From Actinomycetota bacterium (lineage in GTDB: Bacteria > Actinomycetota > Actinomycetes > Nanopelagicales > Nanopelagicaceae): DNA of 15,742 nucleotides. A program made the position numbers and the translations under genes. How positions within the stretch are numbered: position 1 is the stretch's first letter; each line of letters starts with the position of its first letter. A model generated the notes under the pieces. That model was given only the letters and a program-made list of their open reading frames with translations, was not told the origin of the DNA and ran no database searches. The stretch is from contig JAQCAO010000019.1 of the NCBI GenBank assembly GCA_027731885.1, positions 1 through 15,742 of the forward strand. The letters are read 5' to 3'. Positions 7,223 to 14,306 of this stretch are shown here, piece after piece.

Positions 7223-7228
7223 TAAGAT
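7223..7228 (+). promoter_or_regulatory. Possible -10 box of the secreted-protein gene
   Basis: TAAGAT in the 81-bp gap between the SDR gene and the secreted-protein gene would start transcription near 7235, leaving a leader of about 19 nt that includes the GGAGG ribosome site (7244-7248). No -35 box is clear. The rest of the gap (7173-7222) shows no terminator hairpin. Confidence 0.35.
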
Positions 7229-7253
7229 TTGCTCATATCCGATGGAGGTCTTT

Positions 7254-7877
7254 ATGTTTCGCAAAGTTATCGTGGCATTAGGTTCAGCAGCTCTTGTTGC
7301 CACCTCAATCAGCGTTGTGCCAGCTAACGCCGTAACTAAGATCAGCAATGGCGCCGCCTGCAATAAGAAAGGTGCGACAACCAAGGTTAAAAGTTCTACT
7401 TACCGCTGTGCCAAGAATCCTCTTGTAAAAAAAGCAAAGTTAACTTGGCTATCGGTTGATTGCATTAACACTGCAAAGACTTATAAAAAAGCTCTCGCAA
7501 ATTTGCCGAAGATTAAAACAGCAACAGATGCCACCGTTGCGAAATTAGATGCTGATATCGCAAAGCAAGCTCTGCAAGACGAAAAATCAAGCCAGTTGAT
7601 CCCGGAATATCGTGCAAAGATGGAATCAATTACTGCGCTCTTAGATGTCTTAAAGGCAGATACCGCAAACTTAGTGAAGAACAAAAAGATAATTGATAAC
7701 TACACCTCTGCAGTTCGAAATTACGATGCTGCAATTAAGGCATACACGGCTGTGGGCACACAAAGTAAACGCAGTAAGACAGCGCGCGAACAAGCGCTAC
7801 TGCAATACGAAAACTCAAAGGAAGATGTTAAGGGCTCACGCAGCATGGCTAAATTGATCTGCACCAAAGGTTTTTAA
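7254..7877 (+). CDS. Secreted cysteine-containing protein with helical C-terminal region
   Basis: The product has 207 residues from ATG 7254. The earlier in-frame ATG at 7242 is rejected because it contains the GGAGG ribosome site, which lies 5 nt before 7254. Residues 1-26 are a typical Sec signal peptide (FRK, hydrophobic core, cleavage after VVPANA). Residues 33-66 hold a small module GAACNKKG...YRCAKNP...LTW (Cys36, Cys52), with Cys70 and Cys203 as further possible disulphide partners. Residues 75-195 are charged, Ala/Lys-rich and likely alpha-helical or coiled-coil. The mature protein is strongly basic. I recognise no enzyme domain. Similar Cys/Trp mini-modules occur, from memory, in exported proteins of freshwater actinobacteria. 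It may be a cell-envelope or surface protein; the function is unknown. Confidence 0.75.
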   Translation: MFRKVIVALGSAALVATSISVVPANAVTKISNGAACNKKGATTKVKSSTYRCAKNPLVKKAKLTWLSVDCINTAKTYKKALANLPKIKTATDATVAKLDADIAKQALQDEKSSQLIPEYRAKMESITALLDVLKADTANLVKNKKIIDNYTSAVRNYDAAIKAYTAVGTQSKRSKTAREQALLQYENSKEDVKGSRSMAKLICTKGF

Positions 7878-7925
7878 GAGTCAGATCTTAGGATTCCCCT
7901 ATTAATACTTGAGGTTCTTCTCCCT

Positions 7926-7931
7926 TAACTT
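7926..7931 (+). promoter_or_regulatory. -10 box of a probable leaderless GGDEF transcript
   Basis: TAACTT is followed by 6 nt and then GTG at 7938, the same spacing as at purU and at the esterase gene. There is no Shine-Dalgarno, which supports a leaderless GTG start. The remaining bases after the previous gene (7878-7925) contain TAAGA/TCTTA, a 5-bp inverted repeat with no T-run, so not a good terminator. Confidence 0.42.
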
Positions 7932-7937
7932 TTGTTG

Positions 7938-9305
7938 GTGATAATCCACCGAACTGCTAAGTGGTTGCCTATCTATCTAGTAGTTACGCTAATTGTGCTC
8001 CGCACTTTTATATCCCAACCGACAATCGCTATCGATTTAATCTTCTACAATGCAATAATTCTTCTGCTGGTAATCGCTCTCTTTCAGGCACCACTGCATA
8101 ACGATCCGCTGGCAATTACTTTCTTTATATTGGCCACGGCTGCTTGGGGTATCGGATCAACTACTTCCAGCTTGAGTCAATTCTTCGACTTTACTAGGCA
8201 CGAACAATTGGTCTCCAATATTGCTTATTCCGCCTTCTATCCTTTTGCATTTATCGCCATTCCACGAGCAATCGGCAGAGGAAAAAAGTTACAACCAATA
8301 GAACTACTGGATGCCGCCATCTTTGGATTGGGTTTTACCTCAATTATCGCTGCATTGTCGCTCAAACAATTGGTGGGCGAGTCAGACCTGGGATATTTTT
8401 TCTCACTCCTTTATGCCATCTGCGATATCGCTTTAATTGTCATAGTCCTAGCCGGTGTTGCGCTCTCCAACTTTTCAATGCGGTTGTTGCTAATTGTGAT
8501 TGGAATTTTTGCATTCACTTTAACTGACTTCTATTACCTGTGGTCGCAGATCCAAGGCACATATCAATTCGGCCAATTTAGCGATCTCGGGTGGTTGATC
8601 GGTTTTGCGTTACTCTCGCTCGCGTTCTGGTACAAACCAAAACAGGATAGCTCGCAAGGTAGGATCCATCCAGCTCTTATTGCAATTTCAATTTTTATAA
8701 GCCCGGCGCTTCTGTCAGCGATCGCCCTGCGTCCCGCGTACTTTCCTACTTATGTAGTGATTCCGACAATCGCCACACTTTTGTTGGCATTCATCCGAAT
8801 GACTCTGGTAATTAGACAGGCTAACAACTTAGGAGAAGAGAAAGTCTTGGCTCGCACCGATGAATTAACTGGTTTGCCCAATCGGCGCAGACTAATCGCG
8901 GAGTTATCTGCATTTAAAGATGTGGAGGGAGCGCTTCTTCTCTTAGATTTAGATGGATTCAAACCGGTCAATGATCGATATGGACACGAAATGGGCGATC
9001 GCATCTTGCGCCAGGTCTCGCAGCGCTTTAGCCGCTCACTTCCGAGCGGTGCTATTTTGGCAAGGCTAGGCGGCGATGAATTTGGAGTTATTGCGGCTGG
9101 TACTCAAGAAGCAACGTTGGAGTTAGCTAGCGCGTTGAAAGCATCTTTAAGTTATCCATTTATCTTGGATGGTAAATCAATCTCAATTAGCGTCAGTATC
9201 GGACATGTGCGAAACGACGGTAGCGCTGACTTACTGCAACGAGCTGACTTGGCTATGTATGAAGCTAAACGATCTAGCGCGGAGGCTCGGGCTTATCAGC
9301 CTTAA
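7938..9305 (+). CDS. Membrane-bound GGDEF diguanylate cyclase
   Basis: The product has 455 residues from GTG 7938; TTG at 7932 or 7935 is possible, but GTG fits the -10 spacing. About ten hydrophobic helices occupy residues 8-292 and form an uncharacterised integral sensor region. A short linker (ANNLGEEKVLARTDELTGLPN) leads to a full GGDEF domain (about 306-450). It keeps LLDLDGFKPVND for metal and GTP binding, the active-site RLGGDEFG (378-382 for GGDEF) and ADLAMYEAKR at the end. It should condense two GTP into cyclic di-GMP at the inner membrane face. The product-inhibition RxxD site expected about five residues before GGDEF is absent (SGAILARL). There is no EAL domain. The last 32 bp overlap the convergent photolyase gene. 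Confidence 0.9.
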   Translation: MIIHRTAKWLPIYLVVTLIVLRTFISQPTIAIDLIFYNAIILLLVIALFQAPLHNDPLAITFFILATAAWGIGSTTSSLSQFFDFTRHEQLVSNIAYSAFYPFAFIAIPRAIGRGKKLQPIELLDAAIFGLGFTSIIAALSLKQLVGESDLGYFFSLLYAICDIALIVIVLAGVALSNFSMRLLLIVIGIFAFTLTDFYYLWSQIQGTYQFGQFSDLGWLIGFALLSLAFWYKPKQDSSQGRIHPALIAISIFISPALLSAIALRPAYFPTYVVIPTIATLLLAFIRMTLVIRQANNLGEEKVLARTDELTGLPNRRRLIAELSAFKDVEGALLLLDLDGFKPVNDRYGHEMGDRILRQVSQRFSRSLPSGAILARLGGDEFGVIAAGTQEATLELASALKASLSYPFILDGKSISISVSIGHVRNDGSADLLQRADLAMYEAKRSSAEARAYQP

Positions 9306-10641
9306 TCTCTTGCAAGCGGGCGAGTGATTCCAGTCTTTCTAGTGAATGGTCGACTATCCGTTCGCAATATCCCTTTGAATAACCATCTAGATATAACCAA
9401 GGTTCGTGAATTTCTGCAGCTGCTAAGTGAACTAGCTCTGGAACATATTTGCGGATGTAATCGCCATTTTCATCAAAGCGTTTTCCTTGTTCAATGGGAT
9501 TGAAGACGCGGTAATAAGGAGAGGCATCTGTGCCGCAGCCAGCAGTCCATTGCCAGCCGTGGGCATTTGAGGCAACGTCGTAATCAACTAAATGATCGGC
9601 AAAGAAGCGTTCTCCTAGCTGCCATTCAAGGTGTAAATCTTTAACTAGAAATGATGCGACCACCATTCTGGTCCGGTTGTGCATCCATCCCTCAAGAACC
9701 AACTGGCGCATGGCTGCATCAACAAAGGGGTAGCCGGTCTTGCCCTCACACCAAGCTTTAAATTGCGCACCTGGTTTGTCATATCGCATCTCACTAAAGC
9801 GCGGTGCATAGTAATCGGTATCTGTATTTGGATTGTTAAATAGAACATCGGCATAAAATTCGCGCCAAGCTATCTCTTTGCGGAAAGTATCGTGCGCTTT
9901 ACTCTGGCCAAGATTTGCTAAGAGAGTTCGGGGATGTATCTCACCAAATTTCAGATAGGTACTCATCTTTGATGTGTCATCAATACCGGCAAAGTTTCTA
10001 TTTTCATCGTACTGATCTAAACCACTCTTTGAAAAAACTTTAAATCTTTCTAGCGCAGCTTTCTCACCTGCTGCGATTATTTGAACACCTGGTGGCGTTG
10101 GAAAGTCAGGAAAGGCGCGAAACTTATCCGGTGGAATTGGCGCATTTATCTTGCTTGGGGTTTTTGCTGGTGCACGGAAACCATGTGTAAGCCATGCGCG
10201 ATAGAAAGGTGTGTAGACCCGATAAGGCGTGGCATCGCTAGGCTTTAAGACGCGACCTGGCTTTACCGCGTAAGGGCTGCCGGTTCGGATCAGGTTTATT
10301 CCGGCAGATTCCACTCGCGTATCTCGGGCAGCGCCATATCTTTCATACTCATCTGAAATATGGACTTCATTAACTTTATATAGATCAATTAGCTCACGAA
10401 GTACTTCGACTTGATCGCCTTCAATAATATGTAACTTGTTTCCAAGAGATTGATCTAGCGCTCGTAGTGATTGACCCATGTACGCCAGTAATTTATCGCC
10501 GGCTTCAGCAATTTGCGCTTTATCAAGGATAAATAGTGGGATTACTTCATCACTAGATTCGATCGCTGCTAAAAGGGCGGGGTTATCGCCGATACGTAGA
10601 TCTCTGCGAAACCACATGATGTTGCGGCGTGGAACGGACAT
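9274..10641 (-). CDS. phr: Class I CPD deoxyribodipyrimidine photolyase
   Basis: A 455-residue flavoprotein that splits UV-induced cyclobutane pyrimidine dimers using blue light. The N-terminal Rossmann antenna domain begins IMWFRRDLRIGDNP. The C-terminal helical FAD domain has AWREFYADVLF (258-268), EGKTGYPFVDAAMRQL (299-314), WMHNRTRMVVASFLVKDL (319-336) and ASNAHGWQWTAGCGTD (357-372). The Asn near the flavin N5 (Asn359) and an apparent Trp electron-transfer triad (Trp297, Trp340, Trp363) are conserved, favouring photolyase over a signalling cryptochrome. The start is ATG 10641. The gene diverges from the esterase gene across 17 bp and has a GACAAT box 6 nt upstream instead of a Shine-Dalgarno. 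Its 3' end overlaps the GGDEF gene antisense by 32 bp. Confidence 0.95.
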   Translation of the reverse strand: MSVPRRNIMWFRRDLRIGDNPALLAAIESSDEVIPLFILDKAQIAEAGDKLLAYMGQSLRALDQSLGNKLHIIEGDQVEVLRELIDLYKVNEVHISDEYERYGAARDTRVESAGINLIRTGSPYAVKPGRVLKPSDATPYRVYTPFYRAWLTHGFRAPAKTPSKINAPIPPDKFRAFPDFPTPPGVQIIAAGEKAALERFKVFSKSGLDQYDENRNFAGIDDTSKMSTYLKFGEIHPRTLLANLGQSKAHDTFRKEIAWREFYADVLFNNPNTDTDYYAPRFSEMRYDKPGAQFKAWCEGKTGYPFVDAAMRQLVLEGWMHNRTRMVVASFLVKDLHLEWQLGERFFADHLVDYDVASNAHGWQWTAGCGTDASPYYRVFNPIEQGKRFDENGDYIRKYVPELVHLAAAEIHEPWLYLDGYSKGYCERIVDHSLERLESLARLQEIKADKPEPPR

Positions 10642-10658
10642 TGCACTATTGTCGCACT
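10642..10658. promoter_or_regulatory. 17-bp bidirectional promoter between photolyase and esterase
   Basis: On the plus strand TATTGT (10647-10652) is 6 nt before the esterase ATG. On the minus strand GACAAT (10653-10648) is 6 nt before the photolyase ATG. The two -10 boxes share five base pairs, so one near-symmetric element would serve both genes, each as a leaderless transcript. Neither start has a Shine-Dalgarno. Any -35 contacts would lie inside the opposite coding region. Confidence 0.5.
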
Positions 10659-10660
10659 AT
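10643..10660. repeat. Direct repeat GCACTAT x2, 11-bp period
   Basis: GCACTAT at 10643-10649 is repeated exactly at 10654-10660 after TGTC. The 11-bp period places the copies on about the same face of the helix. The repeat covers both -10 boxes and reaches the esterase ATG. It may be a regulator site or chance; two copies of 7 bp are weak evidence on their own. Confidence 0.35.
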
Positions 10661-11483
10661 GGAGTTGGTTAAGAGATATCAGATCCGTGGGGTGCCCGGA
10701 GAAGTCTCGCGCTTTGATTTTGCCGGTCGCACCGTTGAGATATGGGCCCCGCAAGAGCAAAGTAGCCATCTCCTTCTGGCACATGATGGCCAAAATGTCT
10801 TCGATGGCAAGACTTCAACTCATCGTGGAAAAACTTGGGAGATGGCCCAGCGCGCCTACAAAGTAAGTCACGAGACTGGAGTTGTTCCTCCAGTAATTAT
10901 TGCAATTTGGCATAGCTCGACAAAGGCAGACCCTATGGGTCGCGCCAAGGATTTATCACCGCAAAGATTTTTCCAAGAAGATGTGCCAGAACATCTTCCC
11001 AATATTTCTCAATCAGATCTAAAACTTTTACGTGGGGATAAATATCTAGAAAGTATTTTCGGTATTTATGTTCCACAATTGCTCAATATGCTGCAATTAG
11101 AAATAGCGCCAAGTAATACCGCATTAATTGGCTCGAGTATGGGCGGACTTTCCACTCTTTATGCAGCACATAAACACCCAGATAAGTTTAAAACTGCGCT
11201 TGCCCTTTCACCACATTGGGTGATTGGTGGTAACTCTTTGGTAAACAGAACTGTCGCCGAGCTCCCCCAGCCGGGTAGCCACAAGATTTGGATGAGTCGC
11301 GGGACAAAAGCGCTAGATGCCGAATATGAACCGTTCCAAGATTTGGCTGATAGCTTAATGTTGCAAAAGGGTTATCGTAAAGATATTGATTTCGTAAGTA
11401 AGGTCTATAAGAAGACCGGACACAATGAAGCCTCTTGGGCTAGTTATTTAGATCAACCACTGCGCTTCTGGTTAAAGGGTTAG
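10659..11483 (+). CDS. Esterase-D-type alpha/beta hydrolase
   Basis: The product has 274 residues from ATG 10659. The in-frame ATG at 10629 is rejected because it lies inside the photolyase gene and upstream of the TATTGT box. The fold and motifs match the putative esterase (esterase D/enterochelin esterase, PF00756-type) family: HDGQNVFD at 42-49, the nucleophile elbow GSSMGG with Ser160, an acidic stretch KALDAEYEP near 217-225, and the catalytic His255 in TGHNEASW. There is no signal peptide, so it should be cytosolic. It would hydrolyse an ester, but the natural substrate is unknown. It is not in an operon: it diverges from the photolyase gene and its stop overlaps the amylase stop by 4 bp on the other strand. 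Confidence 0.87.
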   Translation: MELVKRYQIRGVPGEVSRFDFAGRTVEIWAPQEQSSHLLLAHDGQNVFDGKTSTHRGKTWEMAQRAYKVSHETGVVPPVIIAIWHSSTKADPMGRAKDLSPQRFFQEDVPEHLPNISQSDLKLLRGDKYLESIFGIYVPQLLNMLQLEIAPSNTALIGSSMGGLSTLYAAHKHPDKFKTALALSPHWVIGGNSLVNRTVAELPQPGSHKIWMSRGTKALDAEYEPFQDLADSLMLQKGYRKDIDFVSKVYKKTGHNEASWASYLDQPLRFWLKG

Positions 11484-13450
11484 ATCTTTACCTTTACGAT
11501 TTTGGAAAGCTGTACCTTATTTTTGCCATCAACTGTCGCAGCCACAATTTCTACAGTACTGCCCTTTTTATAATTCTCAGGGTGTAGATAAACGCGATAT
11601 AGCCCGCCTTTAGTCTCATTGGTAGCAAATGTACGTCGGTCAGCTGTGCCGATCGTCTTCCACTTTCCACCTTTAACGCGCGCGCTAAAGGTCAGCTCTA
11701 AATAGCCACTTCCAGGTACCTGAATAGAGACCTCTCTCCACCCCGAAGGAAGTGAGGTTTTTGTGATCTTTGGAGCTGATAGTTTGATTGCGGCGCTATT
11801 GGTAATTAAGTTCTTAGCTTTAGCTACGCAGTAACTTCGCTGCGGTAACGCAATCTTGATTTGACTATCGCTGGTAATCGCACAGTTTCCAGATAAGAGA
11901 TCCCATTCGCTCTTATTAGAAGCGGTTTTAAACTCTGCATCGGTGGGTGAATCTTCCCCATTTAAGGCGATAATGTACTCGACTCCATTTAAGTAACGCG
12001 TGGCAATAAAGAGCCCACCTTTTGCAGAGCGCACTTGTTGGGTGCCGTTACGTAACGCTGGATTGGTAGCAATCACTTTCTGCAACTCTGTAATTTGATC
12101 TTCTAATGGGTTGCGAGTATCAAATGCGCTAGCGCTCTTTATGGCTGTTGAACCGATGCGCACTTCATCTTGCCAATCGACAACTTGAGTAGCAAACATA
12201 TCTTGACGCGCTTTTTTATCTCCCCCGCTGCCGGTCATTCCTTTCTCATCTCCGTAGTAAAGAACTGGCCCACCGCGAAGTAAGAAGAGAGCGGCGTTAG
12301 CCAGCTTGGCACGTTCTAATAAAGTTTGGCTCTCACCAACTGATACCGCGTTATTTAAGAAGTATCCGATACGCCCCATATCGTGATTTCCTAGAAAAGT
12401 CGCCAACCCATAAGCGCTAGTTGTTGATGTTGTGTACAAGTCATCGCGATTAAATAACTCTGCTAAGGCCTGGGCAGAGACTCCAAATTGCGCAAAGCTC
12501 TTTACTTGTTTTTGAAAGTCAAAATCAAGGACGCTCGGAACCTGCCCGCCAGAAACATAGGTAGATAAAGTCTGCGCATCGGTATCAGCGGCCTCACCAA
12601 AAATTGGAAAATCTCGCTTGTCCGCGGCAAGTGCTGCCGACTGAATCTTTGGGATAAAGGCCTTCCAGAACTCTGGATTTACGTGCTTAAAAGTATCGAT
12701 GCGCATTCCATCAATATCAAATTTGGTAATCCAGTCAACCCAAATATCGATCAAGCCGCTGACAACCTTCGGGTCTTCCGTCTTCAGATCATCTAAACCA
12801 TAGAAATCGCCATCCAAAACTGGATTGCCGTTTATCGGATTGTTTCCTAAATTGTGATAATTGCTAAGTAAATTGAGCCAATCAGGTTTTTTTATATTTG
12901 CTTCGGCGGCGCTAACTACTGGTTTCCCATTTTCATAATAAATGACATCAGCGGTGTGATTTACAACCACATCAATTATTACCTTCATGTCTAACTTATG
13001 CGCACCAGAAACCAGCTCTTTAAAGTCTTCCTCACTTCCTAGATGCGGATCCACAGTTGTAAAGTCCACGCCCCAATATCCGTGATAGGCGGCGGAGTCC
13101 CCTTGTACATACTTCTGAACAACTGGCGGAGTAATCCAGATAGAAGTAAAGCCCATCGCCTTTATGTAATCCAAGCGCTTAGTGATCCCTTTGAAATCAC
13201 CGCCGTGCCACCAACCGATGTCATCTGGAGCAAAGCCGCTCACTGATCTTGACTTATTAGAGCCGCCATAATCATTGCTGGTATCGCCATTTTCAAAGCG
13301 ATCAGTCATTATGAAGTACACAGATTCATCACTTTGTGGGCCACGCACGACCGGCTTGATAAATTTAGAGTTTGGCTGTGCAAATGCAGTTGATGATGTG
13401 GCTAGCGCAAGTGAGATCACAAAGACGCTAAAAAAACTAACTTTTTTCAA
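11480..13450 (-). CDS. Secreted GH13 alpha-amylase-family enzyme
   Basis: A 656-residue exported glycoside hydrolase. Residues 1-24 are a Sec signal peptide (MKKVSFFSVF..., cleavage after STAFA). The GH13 barrel has all conserved regions: DVVVNH (160-165), GMRIDTFKH with nucleophile Asp252, FGEA with acid/base Glu286, and LGNHD with Asp357. YFIMTDRFENGD at 45-56 is the typical N-terminal strand. Domain C follows (about 440-545), then a roughly 100-residue beta-type tail (about 555-656) of unknown role, possibly glucan or surface binding. It should cut alpha-1,4-glucans such as starch, glycogen or maltodextrin outside the membrane. The start is TTG, 1 nt after the malG stop, with AAGGG 5 nt upstream, so translation is probably coupled to malG. 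The exact specificity (amylase, neopullulanase-like, maltogenic) is uncertain. Confidence 0.9.
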   Translation of the reverse strand: MKKVSFFSVFVISLALATSSTAFAQPNSKFIKPVVRGPQSDESVYFIMTDRFENGDTSNDYGGSNKSRSVSGFAPDDIGWWHGGDFKGITKRLDYIKAMGFTSIWITPPVVQKYVQGDSAAYHGYWGVDFTTVDPHLGSEEDFKELVSGAHKLDMKVIIDVVVNHTADVIYYENGKPVVSAAEANIKKPDWLNLLSNYHNLGNNPINGNPVLDGDFYGLDDLKTEDPKVVSGLIDIWVDWITKFDIDGMRIDTFKHVNPEFWKAFIPKIQSAALAADKRDFPIFGEAADTDAQTLSTYVSGGQVPSVLDFDFQKQVKSFAQFGVSAQALAELFNRDDLYTTSTTSAYGLATFLGNHDMGRIGYFLNNAVSVGESQTLLERAKLANAALFLLRGGPVLYYGDEKGMTGSGGDKKARQDMFATQVVDWQDEVRIGSTAIKSASAFDTRNPLEDQITELQKVIATNPALRNGTQQVRSAKGGLFIATRYLNGVEYIIALNGEDSPTDAEFKTASNKSEWDLLSGNCAITSDSQIKIALPQRSYCVAKAKNLITNSAAIKLSAPKITKTSLPSGWREVSIQVPGSGYLELTFSARVKGGKWKTIGTADRRTFATNETKGGLYRVYLHPENYKKGSTVEIVAATVDGKNKVQLSKIVKVKI

Positions 13451-13451
13451 A

Positions 13452-14306
13452 TCAACCCTTGGTTGCGCCTGCAGTTAGGCCACCGATAATAAAACGTTGC
13501 ATTGATAAGAAAACTATTACGAGTGGAATCGAGGCGATGATTGAGCCTGCGGCAAATGGGCCCCACGTTTGCGTAAATTGCCCGCCCACAAATTGTTGCA
13601 GACCTACCGCAACAGTTCTTCTCTCGACATCCTGCAAGAAGAGAGATGCGAGAATAAATTCATTAAAGGTTCCGATAAATGAAAGCACACCAATAACCGC
13701 CAGTACCGGAGCGGCAAGAGGCAGGAAGATTAACCAGAAAACTTGTGGAACTGATGCGCCATCTAGTCTTGCGGATTCATCAAGTTCAAGTGGGATCGTG
13801 TCTAGGAATCCTTTAAGGAGCCAGACGTTAACGCCAAGTGCGCCACCGATATAAATCAAATAAAGACCCCAAATACTGCCGAGTCCAAAGGTTGGTGTTA
13901 CTAAGAAAACTTGTTCCATTATTACATAAATCGCTGTTAGAGAAAGGAAGCTTGGAAATACTTGAATCAGAAGTAGAGCTTTAAGACCAACTTTTCGTCC
14001 TTTAAATCGCAAACGGCTAAAGGCAAATGCTGCAGCAGCACCTATCGCTACTGAGGTAACTGCGGTTGCGGTGGCGATTATCAAAGAGTTCTTCATCCAG
14101 GCCCAATATGGAACTGTCGGATCAGTAAATAAAAGCGCGTAATTATCTAGAGAAAATCTTACTGGCAGTAATGAGTCAGAGGATATTCCTCCTGTTGGAT
14201 CAAATGAAGTAACCAGCACAACATAGATCGGGAAGGCTGTGAAAAGTACCAGTGTTATCGCTAGCGCATGCCTCCACAAATTACTTCTTCCTAGTTTTTT
14301 ACTCAT
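13452..14306 (-). CDS. malG: Maltose/maltodextrin-type ABC transporter permease MalG
   Basis: A 284-residue inner-membrane permease with six predicted helices. The cytosolic EAA loop ELDESARLDGASVPQVF (174-190) contacts the ATPase subunit. The N-terminal pattern LVLFTAFPIYVVLVTSFDPTGG and the ending QRFIIGGLTAGATKG are typical of MalG, the C-terminal tail of which reaches into MalK. The ATG overlaps the malF stop as ATGA, and the stop is 1 nt before the amylase start, so malF-malG-amylase is a tightly coupled operon. The linked amylase supports maltodextrin-type oligosaccharides as substrate. Trehalose or other alpha-glucosides remain possible. Confidence 0.9.
   Translation of the reverse strand: MSKKLGRSNLWRHALAITLVLFTAFPIYVVLVTSFDPTGGISSDSLLPVRFSLDNYALLFTDPTVPYWAWMKNSLIIATATAVTSVAIGAAAAFAFSRLRFKGRKVGLKALLLIQVFPSFLSLTAIYVIMEQVFLVTPTFGLGSIWGLYLIYIGGALGVNVWLLKGFLDTIPLELDESARLDGASVPQVFWLIFLPLAAPVLAVIGVLSFIGTFNEFILASLFLQDVERRTVAVGLQQFVGGQFTQTWGPFAAGSIIASIPLVIVFLSMQRFIIGGLTAGATKG

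Noticed and set aside
6962..7384. 140-codon minus-strand ORF across the SDR end and the secreted-protein start
   Set aside because: Runs antisense through the signal-peptide region; its hydrophobic N-terminus is the mirror of that signal peptide.
7876..7891. TAAGA-GTCAGA-TCTTA hairpin after the secreted-protein gene
   Set aside because: 5-bp AT-rich stem and no following T-run; not a credible terminator or regulator site.
10629..10658. Upstream ATG (10629) giving a longer esterase
   Set aside because: The extra ten codons lie in the photolyase start and across the promoter box; the shorter form begins directly after a well-spaced TATTGT.
13459..13854. 131-codon plus-strand ORF opposite malG
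   Set aside because: Product is Cys/Pro/Ser/Ile-rich shadow sequence of the malG membrane helices; no independent support.
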